A stretch of 64,000 bases of DNA from Gorsachius magnificus (lineage: Eukaryota; Chordata; Aves; Pelecaniformes; Ardeidae): NCBI GenBank assembly GCA_034008185.1, contig CM067085.1, forward strand, positions 76,496,275-76,560,274, given 5' to 3'. Positions 12,408 through 23,160 of the stretch are shown here, piece by piece. The position numbers and the translations under genes are program-made. The notes beneath the pieces were generated by a model. It saw only the letters and a program-made list of their open reading frames with translations. It ran no database searches and was not told the origin of the DNA. The stretch's first letter is position 1. The number at the start of each line of letters is the position of its first letter.

Positions 12408-13580
12408 AGTGCATGTATGAATGGAGTAGAGCTGTGTGCAAATAAATTTATATAAATACAGAAATTTATCAGATCATTTTATCCAGTATAAACAGGAAAA
12501 GCTAAGAGCTCTCAGTTTTTTCTATTCTTAATGTTACTCTCTTGTTCCAAAATCTGGTTTTGAGGGTTAAATTATATAAAATGTTTTAGGTTGGGTTGAT
12601 AGATGCAATTAATTTCAGCAAAATTCCTTTTCAGTCTAGCTGAATCCATAACTTGTCTTTGTCAGGTTAATCAATACTTTATTCATTTTTGCAGCGCTAA
12701 ACATGAAATTGAAACTAATAGCATTCAAGATCCCTAAATGGAAAAAAAAAAAAGTGCGCACCTGGCTTTCTTTAGAGATTTCAGGTCCTGTTTTGCAAAT
12801 ATGCTGTCGTTTATGAAACCATCAAGCTTTGAGCATATTGGTTAATCAAATTTAAAGATTTTTAGAATTCTTGTTTAACCTTCAGCTTGAGATAACCACT
12901 GTTGATGGTTTCAGAGGGAGGGAGTGATAGCATATTTGGGAAAAACACCATACGCGAGTGTTTGCAGCTATTACCATTTAAATAGCCTGTGTCAACCTAA
13001 ACAATACAAAAGGGTTTGGATGACATTTTTTGTGGGAATTTGATTCCCAGGATCTTTACGGTATGATAAGTACATGATCCAAAATGACATATTATGGAGA
13101 TATTCTGAGCTGGGACAAGCAAATCTCAACGAAAGGGTGATAGGCAAAACTGAGGGAGTAAGAACTAATCAGATAGATGGAAAGCACTTTAGACTCTGTC
13201 CTCCGATATGTGCAGCACTGTATTGTGACATTCATCAGAGAAATCTCATCTTGCCAAGCTTCTTCCAATTTTTTGCAGCCTGTTGGAATGGGTCCACTTC
13301 TATTGGGACCAAATTTAATGGACAAGTAGAGTTTTTGTTCTAGCTGCATCGGTACTGCCTGAAGAATATCTGTACAAGTCCTGAACTCTTGATCTGTAAA
13401 TACCTCACATTTGCTTACAGGCGCATGCCGGAATGGCTCATTAAAGTTGGTGTGTCAAATACAGCTTGGAAGGAATTTTCAGGATTGAGGATTAGGGGCA
13501 ATTGTATTTTGGGGCTTTATTGCTTTTATTGCATAAAAACTCTCAGTAGATTTTTATGAGACCCTCCTGAGGGAAACTTG

Positions 13581-13680
13581 TTATGGATAAACTGAGGTCT
13601 GGAAAAAATAAGGTCAGGGACTCTCAGAGTTATGAACTTGCACTTGGAGCTCTAGGCAGGAGTGAAGGCTTGCAACCTGC
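13581..13680 (+). mobile_element. Possible MIR-like SINE relic
   Basis: The string GGATAAACTGAGG followed by an A-rich segment, then GGTCAGGGACTCTCAGAGTT and CTTGGAGCTC, resembles the conserved 3' half of amniote MIR-type SINEs (ATAAACTGAGGC ... AGGGTCACACAG ... AGAGCT). The similarity is patchy, with one block missing, so this is suggestive only. Confidence 0.3.
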
Positions 13681-14650
13681 TCCCGCCGTGCTGGGGCACG
13701 GGGAGCTGCGGGCAGAGGGCTGGAGGAGTGCCGATGGCCACCCACGCCGAGCAGGGGTGACTCGAGAGGAAGAACACAACGTTTGGTACCAGAATCTGCT
13801 GTCTAGGTTGATTTTTAGAATACCAAGTTTGTGTTAAATTACAGCTTAACTTTTAATTGTGTAAGTGCGACGCTTTCATAATAAACACAGGCTGCCTGGG
13901 ATGATCCGAACACAATCTTACACGTTTGATTCATTTTATTCATGGGGACATTTTTATGTCATCTGCTGAGTGGGTTTAGCGCTTTCCCCCCTTTTTTTCC
14001 AAATCTAGCTTTGAGTGCTTGCAAGGAAGGAAGGAAACAGACACCAAGAGGAACCAAAGTTCTTCTTTGTGGGAAGTGTGCCTGCAAAATTTGTCTTAAA
14101 ACTTTGAGTATTTTATTTTTGTAACAAAGATCTCAAAGATTGAGGAACAGATTTGCTGCCTCTCTTCTTTATCTGCAAAGTTGTTTAGATTATTTGCTTA
14201 AAAAGATGTGTTCTCTCTTAATAAATGCAACAGAATCGATTGGTCAATACTAACGGTTGAGACATGGTTTCTGTTTGCAAGCAGAAAGTTTTACTTAATG
14301 CTCCAGTCCCATGAAAGGTGCTGTGAGGCACAAAGCAGTACGGACAAGGTGACCCTGACCTTGCCTGCAGGGTACCACAGGAGGGATAATGTGAATGGCA
14401 ATATTGACCATGTCGTTATACCATTGTTATTAACTTCTGTAGATGTACTCTAAAGTGATCTATGCCTGATAAGCTCCCTGGTTTAGTGTATTGCCAGTGC
14501 TTTGTTTGACAGGGTTATGTACTATCAATACATATATATTTATGTAGCTGTCGGTCCATTAACTGCATGCAAAGCACTGTCTGAAAACAAGATTCCTTAC
14601 TTTTACTTTTCTTTTCTTCAGTATTATCTATGGAGAGATGACACACGCAG

Positions 14651-14708
14651 AGATGTGTATGTGTGTCCACGTATATACACATATGTGCAGGCATACACGT
14701 GCACGCAG
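14651..14708. repeat. Alternating purine-pyrimidine (TG/CA/TA) tract
   Basis: A degenerate run of GTGTATGTGTG, CACGTATATACACATATGTG and GCATACACGTGCACGC. It is a decayed TG/TA microsatellite of the kind able to adopt Z-form DNA. No gene is associated. Confidence 0.6.
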
Positions 14709-15839
14709 TACGGCTGCATCCGCGTGAGCCGCGAGAACTGGGGAGATGGTTGCTCACACTCCAACTGCTTCCTATAAACTGACTGCAATTTTAAAAGCTC
14801 ATTGTAATAAAAATACGCATATGATGATCTTCCAATTGAAAGCTGGCATGCTGGGTACGGATATCTTGCTGACAGAGGGCGTATGACACGTGTTCAAACA
14901 AAAAACGTGCCACTTAAAAAATGGCGCCCCATATTTCCAACAGTGTTAAATGATGCAACCCTGTCGGGTTTGAATCAAGTTAGACTTTATCATCATTTAT
15001 AATTCATTTGAATTCCTCTTAAACTCTGCTTCAAGCATCTCCTAGGTGTTTAGACTGCAGAAAGATAAAATGCATAGATGTATTTTGCTGCCTAATAAAT
15101 CTCTTTCATGTTTTTCACTTGCAGAGACAGAGTCCCCTGACCTTGGAAAAGGGCTATAATCTCGGGTCTTTATAGAGATGAGGAAGCAGCTTTGACAAGG
15201 AGAAGTTAAACCCAGGATGGTCCAGGACTATCTAGCCATTGCTTAATCTTCTTAATATGGTAAGACAAATCCCATTCTTCATTTTTATATTAACATATTT
15301 CAATTTTATTACAGTTTTTAACTCTTAAGCAGAGCTGTAGGAGCTTGGATAGAAATGCCAGGGGAGCACACACAATAGTGAAAAAGAACTCAGCTCAGCA
15401 AGCTCACAAGTTTCAAAAAGCTTATTTTAACTGACTGCGAGTGAGGAAGAATTAGGGCCTGGGGCAAGCCCACGTAACTACTGCAGAGACAATACAAGGA
15501 GTATAAGATGAGAATTAATTACTGTTAACAATAAAGTACATTTCTTCTCTGTAGGACTTGCTGTCAAGATAGGATTCCTGAGTGGGCACAGGCTCAGAAG
15601 CATCCATGCCTGATGGCTACCTGCATCATCAGCAAGATGTGTCTTTTGGGGAGCAGGGTACTATTATCCCCGGTTGTTTCTGCAAAGGAACCTATAACAC
15701 CAAGATTAATCTTTGAGGTGGCTGCCTCTCACTGCAGTCTGTTCAGAGGCCAACCAGAAGGATTTAACTTCGAAAACTACTTCTGGAACTGCAGTTCTCT
15801 TCTTTCCCATGTCTTTTCTTTTTCATTTCTTTCTCTCAG

Positions 15840-15879
15840 TCTCATATGATAGATATTAATCTCGTATGACAGATATTAT
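15840..15879. repeat. 20-bp tandem duplication
   Basis: Two head-to-tail 20-base units, TCTCATATGATAGATATTAA and TCTCGTATGACAGATATTAT, differ at three positions. It is a local duplication of modest age. Confidence 0.85.
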
Positions 15880-16599
15880 TCTGTGCTCGAAGAAATTCCC
15901 TGCCAGTGAGTGTGTTACATGTGCCAGTAAAGCAGTCAAATAATTGAGTCTTGTTTGAATCTGGCCAGATTAATTATGGACATCAATAATATATTCAACA
16001 ACCCACACCTCCTATTTGAAGAATAGTTATATATTTTATGGTAAACTTTAAAACAATTTTAACTCCTCTTGCAAGCATAGGGACAGAGAGTCTATGGTAT
16101 CTGCTCAGTGTATGCTCTGGATATTTAAAAATCTTATTCGGAGCTGTAGAGTTGTCCCTGTACATCACTGTTTGCGGTTGCTATCCTTAGACTAGATGAT
16201 ATTTTCTAGGAAACTTGTCCACTTCTGGGTTCATTTCTTCAGTAAAGGATTATTTCTTTTTTGTAAAACAAACAAACAAAACCTACTAATGGCTGAAAAG
16301 TCAATATTTGAAAAGATTTTGTGTGAAAATTCACACAATGAGTAATGTATCATAAACAGTCTAAATTAAAATTGGTTCTGCCCATAAGAGTTGTTTTCAG
16401 AACATTTCCCATGTTTCACTAGCTCTAATGTTTACAATCCCATGTGGAATAAAATTGTCATAAAGTGAAAGATTTGCAATCCAAGTCAAACCACCCCAAA
16501 TGAAGCTTTGTACCCTCACTGTAAGGGTGTCACCGGTATTTGGGAAGCTGAATTTTGAAAGGAGGATTTTCAGTGTGGCTGCTCAGGTATCGATTCTAT

Positions 16600-16910
16600 T
16601 TGGCACGCTCATTAAAGACCTCGGAAAGGGGTGATTAGTGATGTTAAGCTGATGACAGGCTGCTGATTGATTACATATTTTTGAATACTCAAAGGTAAAG
16701 CTGATTCTAAAGAGGTAAACCATGATTTTTATGAAGCTGATGACAGGGGAAATTCAATTTTGGTAACTGCAAAGGAATGCACATATTTAAGTATGCATTT
16801 TGACTCAGTAGTTAATATTCAGGAGGGAGATTTTAGCGTTATTGTGATCAGTTCAATAAAACTGATGCCTCAGCACTAATTAAAGAGGGAAATACAGTTT
16901 TACAAAACAT
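16600..16910. promoter_or_regulatory. Candidate conserved non-coding element
   Basis: An AT-rich block with no repeat similarity that carries dense homeodomain-type cores (TGATTGATTACA, CTAATTAAAG) and an exact 14-base direct repeat, AAGCTGATGACAGG, at 16646-16659 and 16734-16747. TGACAG is the known core of TALE (MEIS/TGIF-type) binding sites. The call rests on composition and motifs only; conservation across species was not tested. It lies just upstream of an ancient CR1/L3 relic. Confidence 0.3.
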
Positions 16911-17030
16911 CCAGGGAAAAATGAGCAAAAGAAAAGAAAAAAAAATTAGTTCTGAAATTCTTTTGAGCTCTAGGTTTCATTGTTATCCTGAATATTAGAG
17001 ACAAGACTGGTAAAAGTCCCCAAAGGAACA

Positions 17031-17370
17031 AGACAAGCTGCAAAGAACAAGAATGATAAAGGCATGGAAGTGTTTCTTGTTGAGGACCAGGCTAAATCCC
17101 TTCCCCTTGGAAAAGAGAGGCCTAGGGTTGTGGTCTAACGCATGACAAAGAGCGTAGAAAACATCGCATTTTTACTAGTTCCTATCACGTAAGGATGGAG
17201 GTGTACTGAATAAAAGAATCATGAGGCAGTTTTAAAACAAACAAAAGGAAATATTTGTTTCACAAACACATAATTAAATTGTGGAATTCCCTGTCAGAGG
17301 GTATGATCAAGACCCGAGATATGAATAGGCTCAAATGGGATTTGATTACTTCTTGCTGTAATGAAGAAGC
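17031..17370 (+). mobile_element. Ancient CR1/L3-type LINE relic
   Basis: Plus-strand remnant that follows the order of old amniote CR1/L3 3' sequence: AAGAACAAGAATGATAAAGG, then CTTGGAAAAGAGAGGCCTA, a diverged middle, then GGCAGTTTTAAAACAAACAA, AATTAAATTGTGGAATTCCC and finally CAAATGGGATTTGATT. It is highly diverged with many small indels, and no octamer 3' end survives. The divergence is far greater than in the GC-rich CR1 copies in this window, which fits a much older insertion. Confidence 0.65.
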
Positions 17371-19863
17371 CTGATTTTGCGGATTTTAAAGAATGTGCAA
17401 TCTTCAGATATAATTCCTGCCTCTGCCTTCAGATAAGATATCCTGCTGGAAGGATACACTATTCTAGATTTTCCTCATTTCTTATAGTATTTTCCAACTG
17501 CGGACCTTTGTTCGAAGTGGCTGTTCTTGTGATCTCCAGGCGTTTGTGAACAGGATTAATTTTATCACTACAAACAGTTTCTCTATGAAGTGTGATATTA
17601 AATGATTGCATATGTTTACACTTTAATCTTGTGAAGTGCACCTGCAAGACATCCGTGCTAAAATGCGCTGTGCTTGAAAAGACCTCATGGCTGGTCCATG
17701 TGCTTTCCCAGTATGTTCAGGCATACGAGCTCTGCTGCACACAGTCAGTATTTTTGGCAGCCATGGGTGATGGTAAGGACAAAAGTGCAGGTGCAAATTT
17801 AGAGACTGGGCTTTGCTGCTGGGTGGTTGTCGTTGGTTTTGTTTGGAAAATTTGCTTCTCATAATATATCAGCTGTCATCTCCAACAACTGACTTTGTAC
17901 GAGCCATGTGATGTTGATGGGAATTGAAACCAAGGACAGAATAGCAGGCAGCTTCCCTTTCCCATCTGGCGTCTTGTGCCCCTTGCGGCGTTACGTTACC
18001 AAGCTGTAGATCTGCCCTCGGTCGGGAGCTGAAATTTATCCCCTTACACGCACCCATGTTTTTTCCTTTCCCATGAAGAAGTGATTGAAATGTTGCATGG
18101 CCTGCTTTTGTAGCCTGTTTCACTCTCTTTGCTTATTAATTTCAGGACCAATTAATCATTTTAAGGTTGTTATTTTTTGTTCTTTGCTTTTGTCACCCAT
18201 AATAGATGTTCTTTTGCTTTATGGTAAATGGTACATGTTTGTGGGCGTATGTCAGGTCTCTCAGTTTGCAAGGATTCCTTTCCTTGTCAAAAGGAGTCCC
18301 AGGGAATGGAGGAAAATGGGCTGAGAGAGCAATAAGGTAACAAAAACAGAAGAAGGAGAAAATAAATTCACTGGAATTTTGAAATAGCTCTTGTGAGAAA
18401 ATTGTCAGCAAATTCTACAAATTTTTTTTTGGTACAAAATGAGGAAGAAACATATTTCAGGCATATGCAGGATACATTCCAATTCCCTAAAGCCTCTCCC
18501 TTCTACTTTGGCCTAAATTTGACATGGCTGGCATGTCTTCCTCCTAGCAAAAATCCTGGCAAGCGAAGAGTGGTGCAGCTGGTCCCTGGCTGGTTCATTG
18601 CTGAGGGGAAATCTTAATTCATTATGTATTACTGTGCCCTTGGAAGGGATCAGATGTTACACAGAATATTCCACATCAGGGAAAGCTTCTGAGGAGGCTG
18701 GGCAGAGAATAAAAGTTCTTTGGAGGATGGGGCGTTTTTAAAACAGATAATGGTACGCAGAGGTAGAGTTTTGGAAAATTTGGCCTTTGCTTTGGATTTG
18801 CAATGGTTTGGGCACTCTGCCTGTAACTGTACCCTCACATGCTGGAATTCCTGCCAGTCACCTGCCACCTGATGTGAGAACATCCAGCCACGCTTCTCAC
18901 CGAGTCCCACAGGACTCCTTGTTGCTCTATGCTCAGAGTTTTAAACCAGATTAAAAAGCAACCATGAGAACCAGAGCATGAAAAGACCCCTTAAATATCT
19001 GGGAAGCATCCACTGGCCTCTCACGAAGCCGCAGCACTCTCGGGTATGGTACAGATGCCACGAGTGCGACTGGGTATCAGCTGAGAGTGAGAACAAGCTG
19101 GCAATGCACTCTTCGGACAGCTTCCATGAACACTGCAGCTCTATTGACAGCTTAAGCAAAACGTTGCATTGACTCAAAAGGAATATTTTGCAGTATTCCA
19201 ATTGCAATATTTTAAGCTGGTATAAGTCTGCTTGAAACATTTCACCCCTGGGAAAAGGAAAAAAAATGCTTATTAGACCAGCTCCTTGCATAGAATCCTG
19301 AAACTGCATTTTTTAGTAATTGTTTTAATAGAAAAATGCTCAACTTTGTATCAGGGAGTTTGAGATTAATATCCTTGACTAAAAATTGTCTCCTCATCCA
19401 GCCAGAAATTCTTTCCCTCTTGAAGTCTTGTGCAGGCTGTGCACATTGGCTCAGGCTCAGGTGTGTGTTGACATACATGAAGAAACAGTGCTTTGATAGG
19501 CTTCTGGCTTTATAAACCATTGATTTATGTGGGTAAAAGAAACCCCCTTTTCATAATCACACCATAGGGGGGAACAGCATTAAGTAAAATTTTCATATTT
19601 TGCTAGAGAGGTTTACAAAGTCTTCATGCCTGCACAATTTAACTGAAAGGATTTGTGTTCAGCATGAATGTTTGGCGCCTCAAATTCCTTTCACGCGTAC
19701 CTAGCAAGGTCTAGAAAGTGCAGTTACTTCTTTTCAAATGCATTTTGCTCTTCCTTGGGCCTTCTCAGTCTCAGCTCTTTCTTAAATCCTACAGCTAATG
19801 CATTTGGAAAACTTGGCTCATTGTGATAGAGGACGCGGACAATTGAATCACACGATGCATCGC
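17371..19863. other. Unique DNA, no gene seen
   Basis: Several short overlapping frames occur on both strands, none with supporting splice signals or recognisable domains. No repeat is identified. Confidence 0.5.
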
Positions 19864-20175
19864 TGTAGCGAGGTGGGGGTCGGCCTCTTCTCCCTGGTAA
19901 TGGACGATAGGGCAAGGGGGAATGGTCTGAAGTTGTGCCAGGGCAGGTTTAGTTTGGACATTGGGAAAAATTTATTCCCTGAAAGGGCTGTCAGGCACTG
20001 GAAGGGGCTGCCCACCGAGGGGGTTGAGTCCCCATCCCTGGAGGTATTTAAAAGAGGGGTAGATGAGGTGCTCAGGGCCAGGGTTTGGGGGTGGGATGGC
20101 AGGGTTAGGGGAATGGTTGGGCTGGGGGAGCTTAAAGGGCTTTTCCAACCTAAATGATTCTCTGATTCTATGATC
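19864..20175 (+). mobile_element. CR1 LINE, 5'-truncated 3' end
   Basis: Plus-strand CR1 starting at TGTAGCGAGGTGGGGGTCGG. It continues through GGTTTAGTTTGGACATTGGG, the CATCCCTGGAGGTATTTAAA block and the 3' terminal GATTCTCTGATTCTATGATC octamer repeats. It is a different subfamily from the copies at 57.7 and 61.2 kb, as shown by the GAGGTATTTAAAAGAGGGGT block, and it is less GC-rich. Only about 310 bases remain, as is typical of CR1 5' truncation. Confidence 0.9.
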
Positions 20176-21445
20176 TGTCAGAAGAGCTGAGTGAAGACAT
20201 TATTTCATTGTATGCATATATTTCCCTAAATACTGTTGTCTTGCGCTGAGAAACTATGTGAGTCTACCCCAGTAAGTGTTTATCACCGTCACTTTGGTGA
20301 TGTTTGTTCATGGTATCCACTGGAATACTTTGCTTCTATTTTACAAATAAGAAAAGTGCAATTATTCTCAGGAATACTTCAGTAGCTGTTCTATGGCTCA
20401 ATGAAACCTGTGGTATTTTAATCTGTTTTTTTAATTAATATATCCATATCTCCATAAAAAACAATCCTGTGGGACCTTACTGAGGCTATTAACTCTTGTG
20501 AGAATTGCTACATATCAGCAAGCTCAAAGGGAATTAGAGGGAGAAGATAGTTATGTTTTTAATTTATTCAGATAATTTTGAATTCTCAAAAATATTTTAT
20601 CAATTTGGCAGTTCATTAAAATATCTCCCCCCTTTCTTCTTGAAAATGTTTGCACATTTGAAAATGTGTTTCTGCTCAGTTATAAGCACCCTTGGCTGTA
20701 TTTAGCTTATCGTCAGTATTTCCAGGGTCAGGCCAACAGCAGCGTGCAAGGACTCAAGAATCGGATTCTGATTTGAGCCCCAGCAGTGTAAACCTATGGT
20801 AAGATATGACATTTCAGTGGTTTTGCTTCAGCTGTGTTTTTGAGAACAGAATATGACTTGACCAAATACAATTTTGTACGTTAAAAAAAGAAAAGAAAAA
20901 AAAATTGACAAGCTCTACCTACTTTAGAACCAGCATTTAAGCCAAAATTCATTAAAAAGAAATTCCACAGAAGGAATCCTATTGGCATTTCAGGCACAGA
21001 CCGTAACTGAAAAATGCTTTTATATACAGATTCATGCCAACAGCTTTCTGTCCAGCAGGTGACTTTCTACATTAAAAAGTTTGTAGAAGTGGAGATTGTA
21101 ATAGGATGAACAACCTTGATAAAACACTTTGATTCTTATCTTTGACATTTTTTCCCTATTACATTTGCCTTAGTTGGCGCTGCTGCAGTTACAGGGCTGT
21201 CAACGCTCCCATTGTAAACTCCTTTCACGGGGTTTTATGACTTCATGGTAAAAAATAGCCTGTGTCTGAAATACAGCAGAATTTTTTTTTTTTTTTAAGT
21301 AACTCCTTGTTCAGTTAAATAGGGAATGTTAACTTGAAAAAAAAACCACATTTATTGTAAACGCAAGAGCAATCTTCAGCTAAGTAATGTCACCTCAGAT
21401 TAATAAAAATGACAGTGTTTGAAAACCCCGATTTTGTTTTCACAG

Positions 21446-21588
21446 TTGAGGTTGGTGGTTTGATTACCTTTTTTGCATTGCACTTTGTTCAGACAGGGAA
21501 AATCGATGCAGTTCGTTTCAGTGGGCTGGTGATAATTTTCACTCTTAGGTTGTTAGCACCGCGATGTTCAAGGTGCGGTAGCTGCAAG
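21446..21588 (+). CDS. Exon-like segment with strong splice sites
   Basis: A strong acceptor GATTTTGTTTTCACAG ends at 21445 and a near-consensus donor GCAAG|GTAAGTT follows 21588. The 143 bases between are open in one plus-strand frame, ending at phase 0; the frame extends upstream to 21409. The predicted peptide has a hydrophobic middle and ends in a cysteine-rich CSRCGSCK. I recognise no family. A second acceptor (TTTGTTCAG at about 21492) lies inside. It could be a non-coding transcript exon or a chance pseudo-exon; simple joining to the segment at 21733 does not keep a frame open. Confidence 0.2.
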
Positions 21589-21732
21589 GTAAGTTTGATG
21601 AAAACAACCGCATGTCCTGGAATTTTCTGAAAAGTTCTAACGTTGTACCCATCGCTTTTTGGTTGCATCTGTGCACCACACCCCAGCAGCGTTCGCCTGC
21701 TCGGCTCCCATCTCTACCCTCTTGCCTCCCAG

Positions 21733-21829
21733 TCTTGCTGCAAAGAGCCCAGCCGTTGAAGATGATGTCTCCAGTTCTTCCATCCTCCCGCTCGAGTTGG
21801 GAGGAAGGAAGCCCCGAGGGTTCAGCGGG
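21733..21829 (+). other. Exon-like segment, GC-rich
   Basis: A very long polypyrimidine acceptor (CTCTACCCTCTTGCCTCCCAG) ends at 21732 and a moderate donor CGGG|GTGAGC follows 21829. The 97-base segment is open in one frame (acidic/serine stretch VEDDVSSSS), but that frame does not continue from the neighbouring exon-like segment. It may be a non-coding RNA exon or chance. Confidence 0.15.
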
Positions 21830-22829
21830 GTGAGCTCCTTCCCCCGCCCTCCTTGCCGTGTGTCCTTGCTAGCCCAGGCTTCGCCCTTTCTTGTTGCCTG
21901 GCTCGTGGCATGGCACCTGACTTGTTCGCGGAGTTCTCCGGGCTTTGGCGGTTACGTTCTAAGCAGCAGCTTTGCTGTTGTGTAGCTTAGCAGGAATGCG
22001 TTGTAATGGAAACGTCAGTCACTTCTGCCACAGCAGCCTGGGAGCTGTAACAGTCTGCTGGGGGGGTAGGAGCTTAGTGTGGACAGCTTTTATTTGGGAT
22101 AGCTATGAGAGATCGGTGGGTGATACTTCCTTTTAAGTCTTGGGGGTTTGAAAGTGGGTTTTTTTTGGCTGCGGGGCTAACTGAGGCACCAGGTTTTAAA
22201 GCTTTTTCTTGTGAACCAACTGTAGGCATTTAGGACTCAGGGAAAAGACAAGAAGCCAGGGGAGCGGAGGAGGCAGCTTTGAGCACTTTGGGCAGTCAAA
22301 CAGAGCTCCACGGTGGAACAAGGTAGCATATGGAGGGGTTTGCCCTTCCAGGGAATGCCAGGAAACCGGTGCCTTTTCCTCTCCTTGATGAAAGCGCCGC
22401 AGAACAAAGGCGCGTGTTTACTCTTTCTTTAATACTCGGCAGCTCAGATCTTCAATTTCCTGGGAGCTCATTATTTGTCTTGATGTGCTAGTTCATGCAA
22501 GGTACGTACTGTGAAATACAGGAACGAGCAGCTAAATAATTAGGCATTTGTCACTAAGTAAGTGTCTTATTCTCGGTGATAAAACAAGGTTTTCCCCTCG
22601 TTTACAGAGCAGAATTAACTACTGGTGTGCAATTCGCTTCGGATGGTTATGCTGGAGTTACCAAACGCCCTCGCTGTTGGCGAAGGCTCTAGCAAAGGGC
22701 AACGGTGAGAGCGCAAGGAATAGCCTGCAAGCACTGGCAAAGATGGGATCTAATACAGCACGGAATTGTGTCACCGCTGCTGTTTGCAAACGTGAGTGGT
22801 ACGTTTGACTGTGAAGTATTTTTAAATCT

Positions 22830-23160
22830 GTAAGGAGAGATTTCCAAAATGCCTATCTCAGTTTATTGAAAACTGCCCTCATCTGAAATTTGTAGCCTGA
22901 ATACATTGATTCAGTAATTCAAAACACTCGGCAAATTTGGTTTATTTTGTGTTAGGACCTATTGCATTAATTTCAGAACCATACAAAAGCGATATGAAAG
23001 CTTTAACTAGACAAGGTTTAGATTTGTGATGCAAATGAATTCATGAAAATGATCCTCTCATGGCAGATGAATAATGGAGCCAAGTTATTGGAAAGTAAAT
23101 ATAATAACAGTATCTCTGGGATCTCAGTGTTCAAGACCCGCCAATAAATAGAGTGCGTTA
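22830..23160. promoter_or_regulatory. AT-rich block resembling conserved non-coding DNA
   Basis: The block has no repeat similarity. It carries an ATGCAAAT octamer (23029-23036) directly followed by GAATTCATGAAAATG, several TAAT/ATTA cores, and a GATTCAGTAATTC patch. Octamers are the known POU-family target. The basis is motif density only; conservation is untested. Confidence 0.2.

Larger units (their letters stand above)
5939..13580. other. Long unique AT-rich stretch, no gene called
   Basis: I see no recognisable mobile element. Local features are an A-rich simple tract at 6826-6885, a 22-A run at 8127-8148, and two ATGCAAAT octamers (9016-9023, 9130-9137) in an AT-rich block near 8930-9310 that has the look of non-coding conserved DNA. 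A minus-strand segment at 7774-7953 has an open frame between splice-like signals. Otherwise I see nothing. Confidence 0.5.
13681..16599. other. Unique DNA, no gene seen
   Basis: This holds a purine/pyrimidine-alternating tract (14651-14708) and a 20-bp tandem duplication (15840-15879). No known element or convincing exon is seen. Confidence 0.5.
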
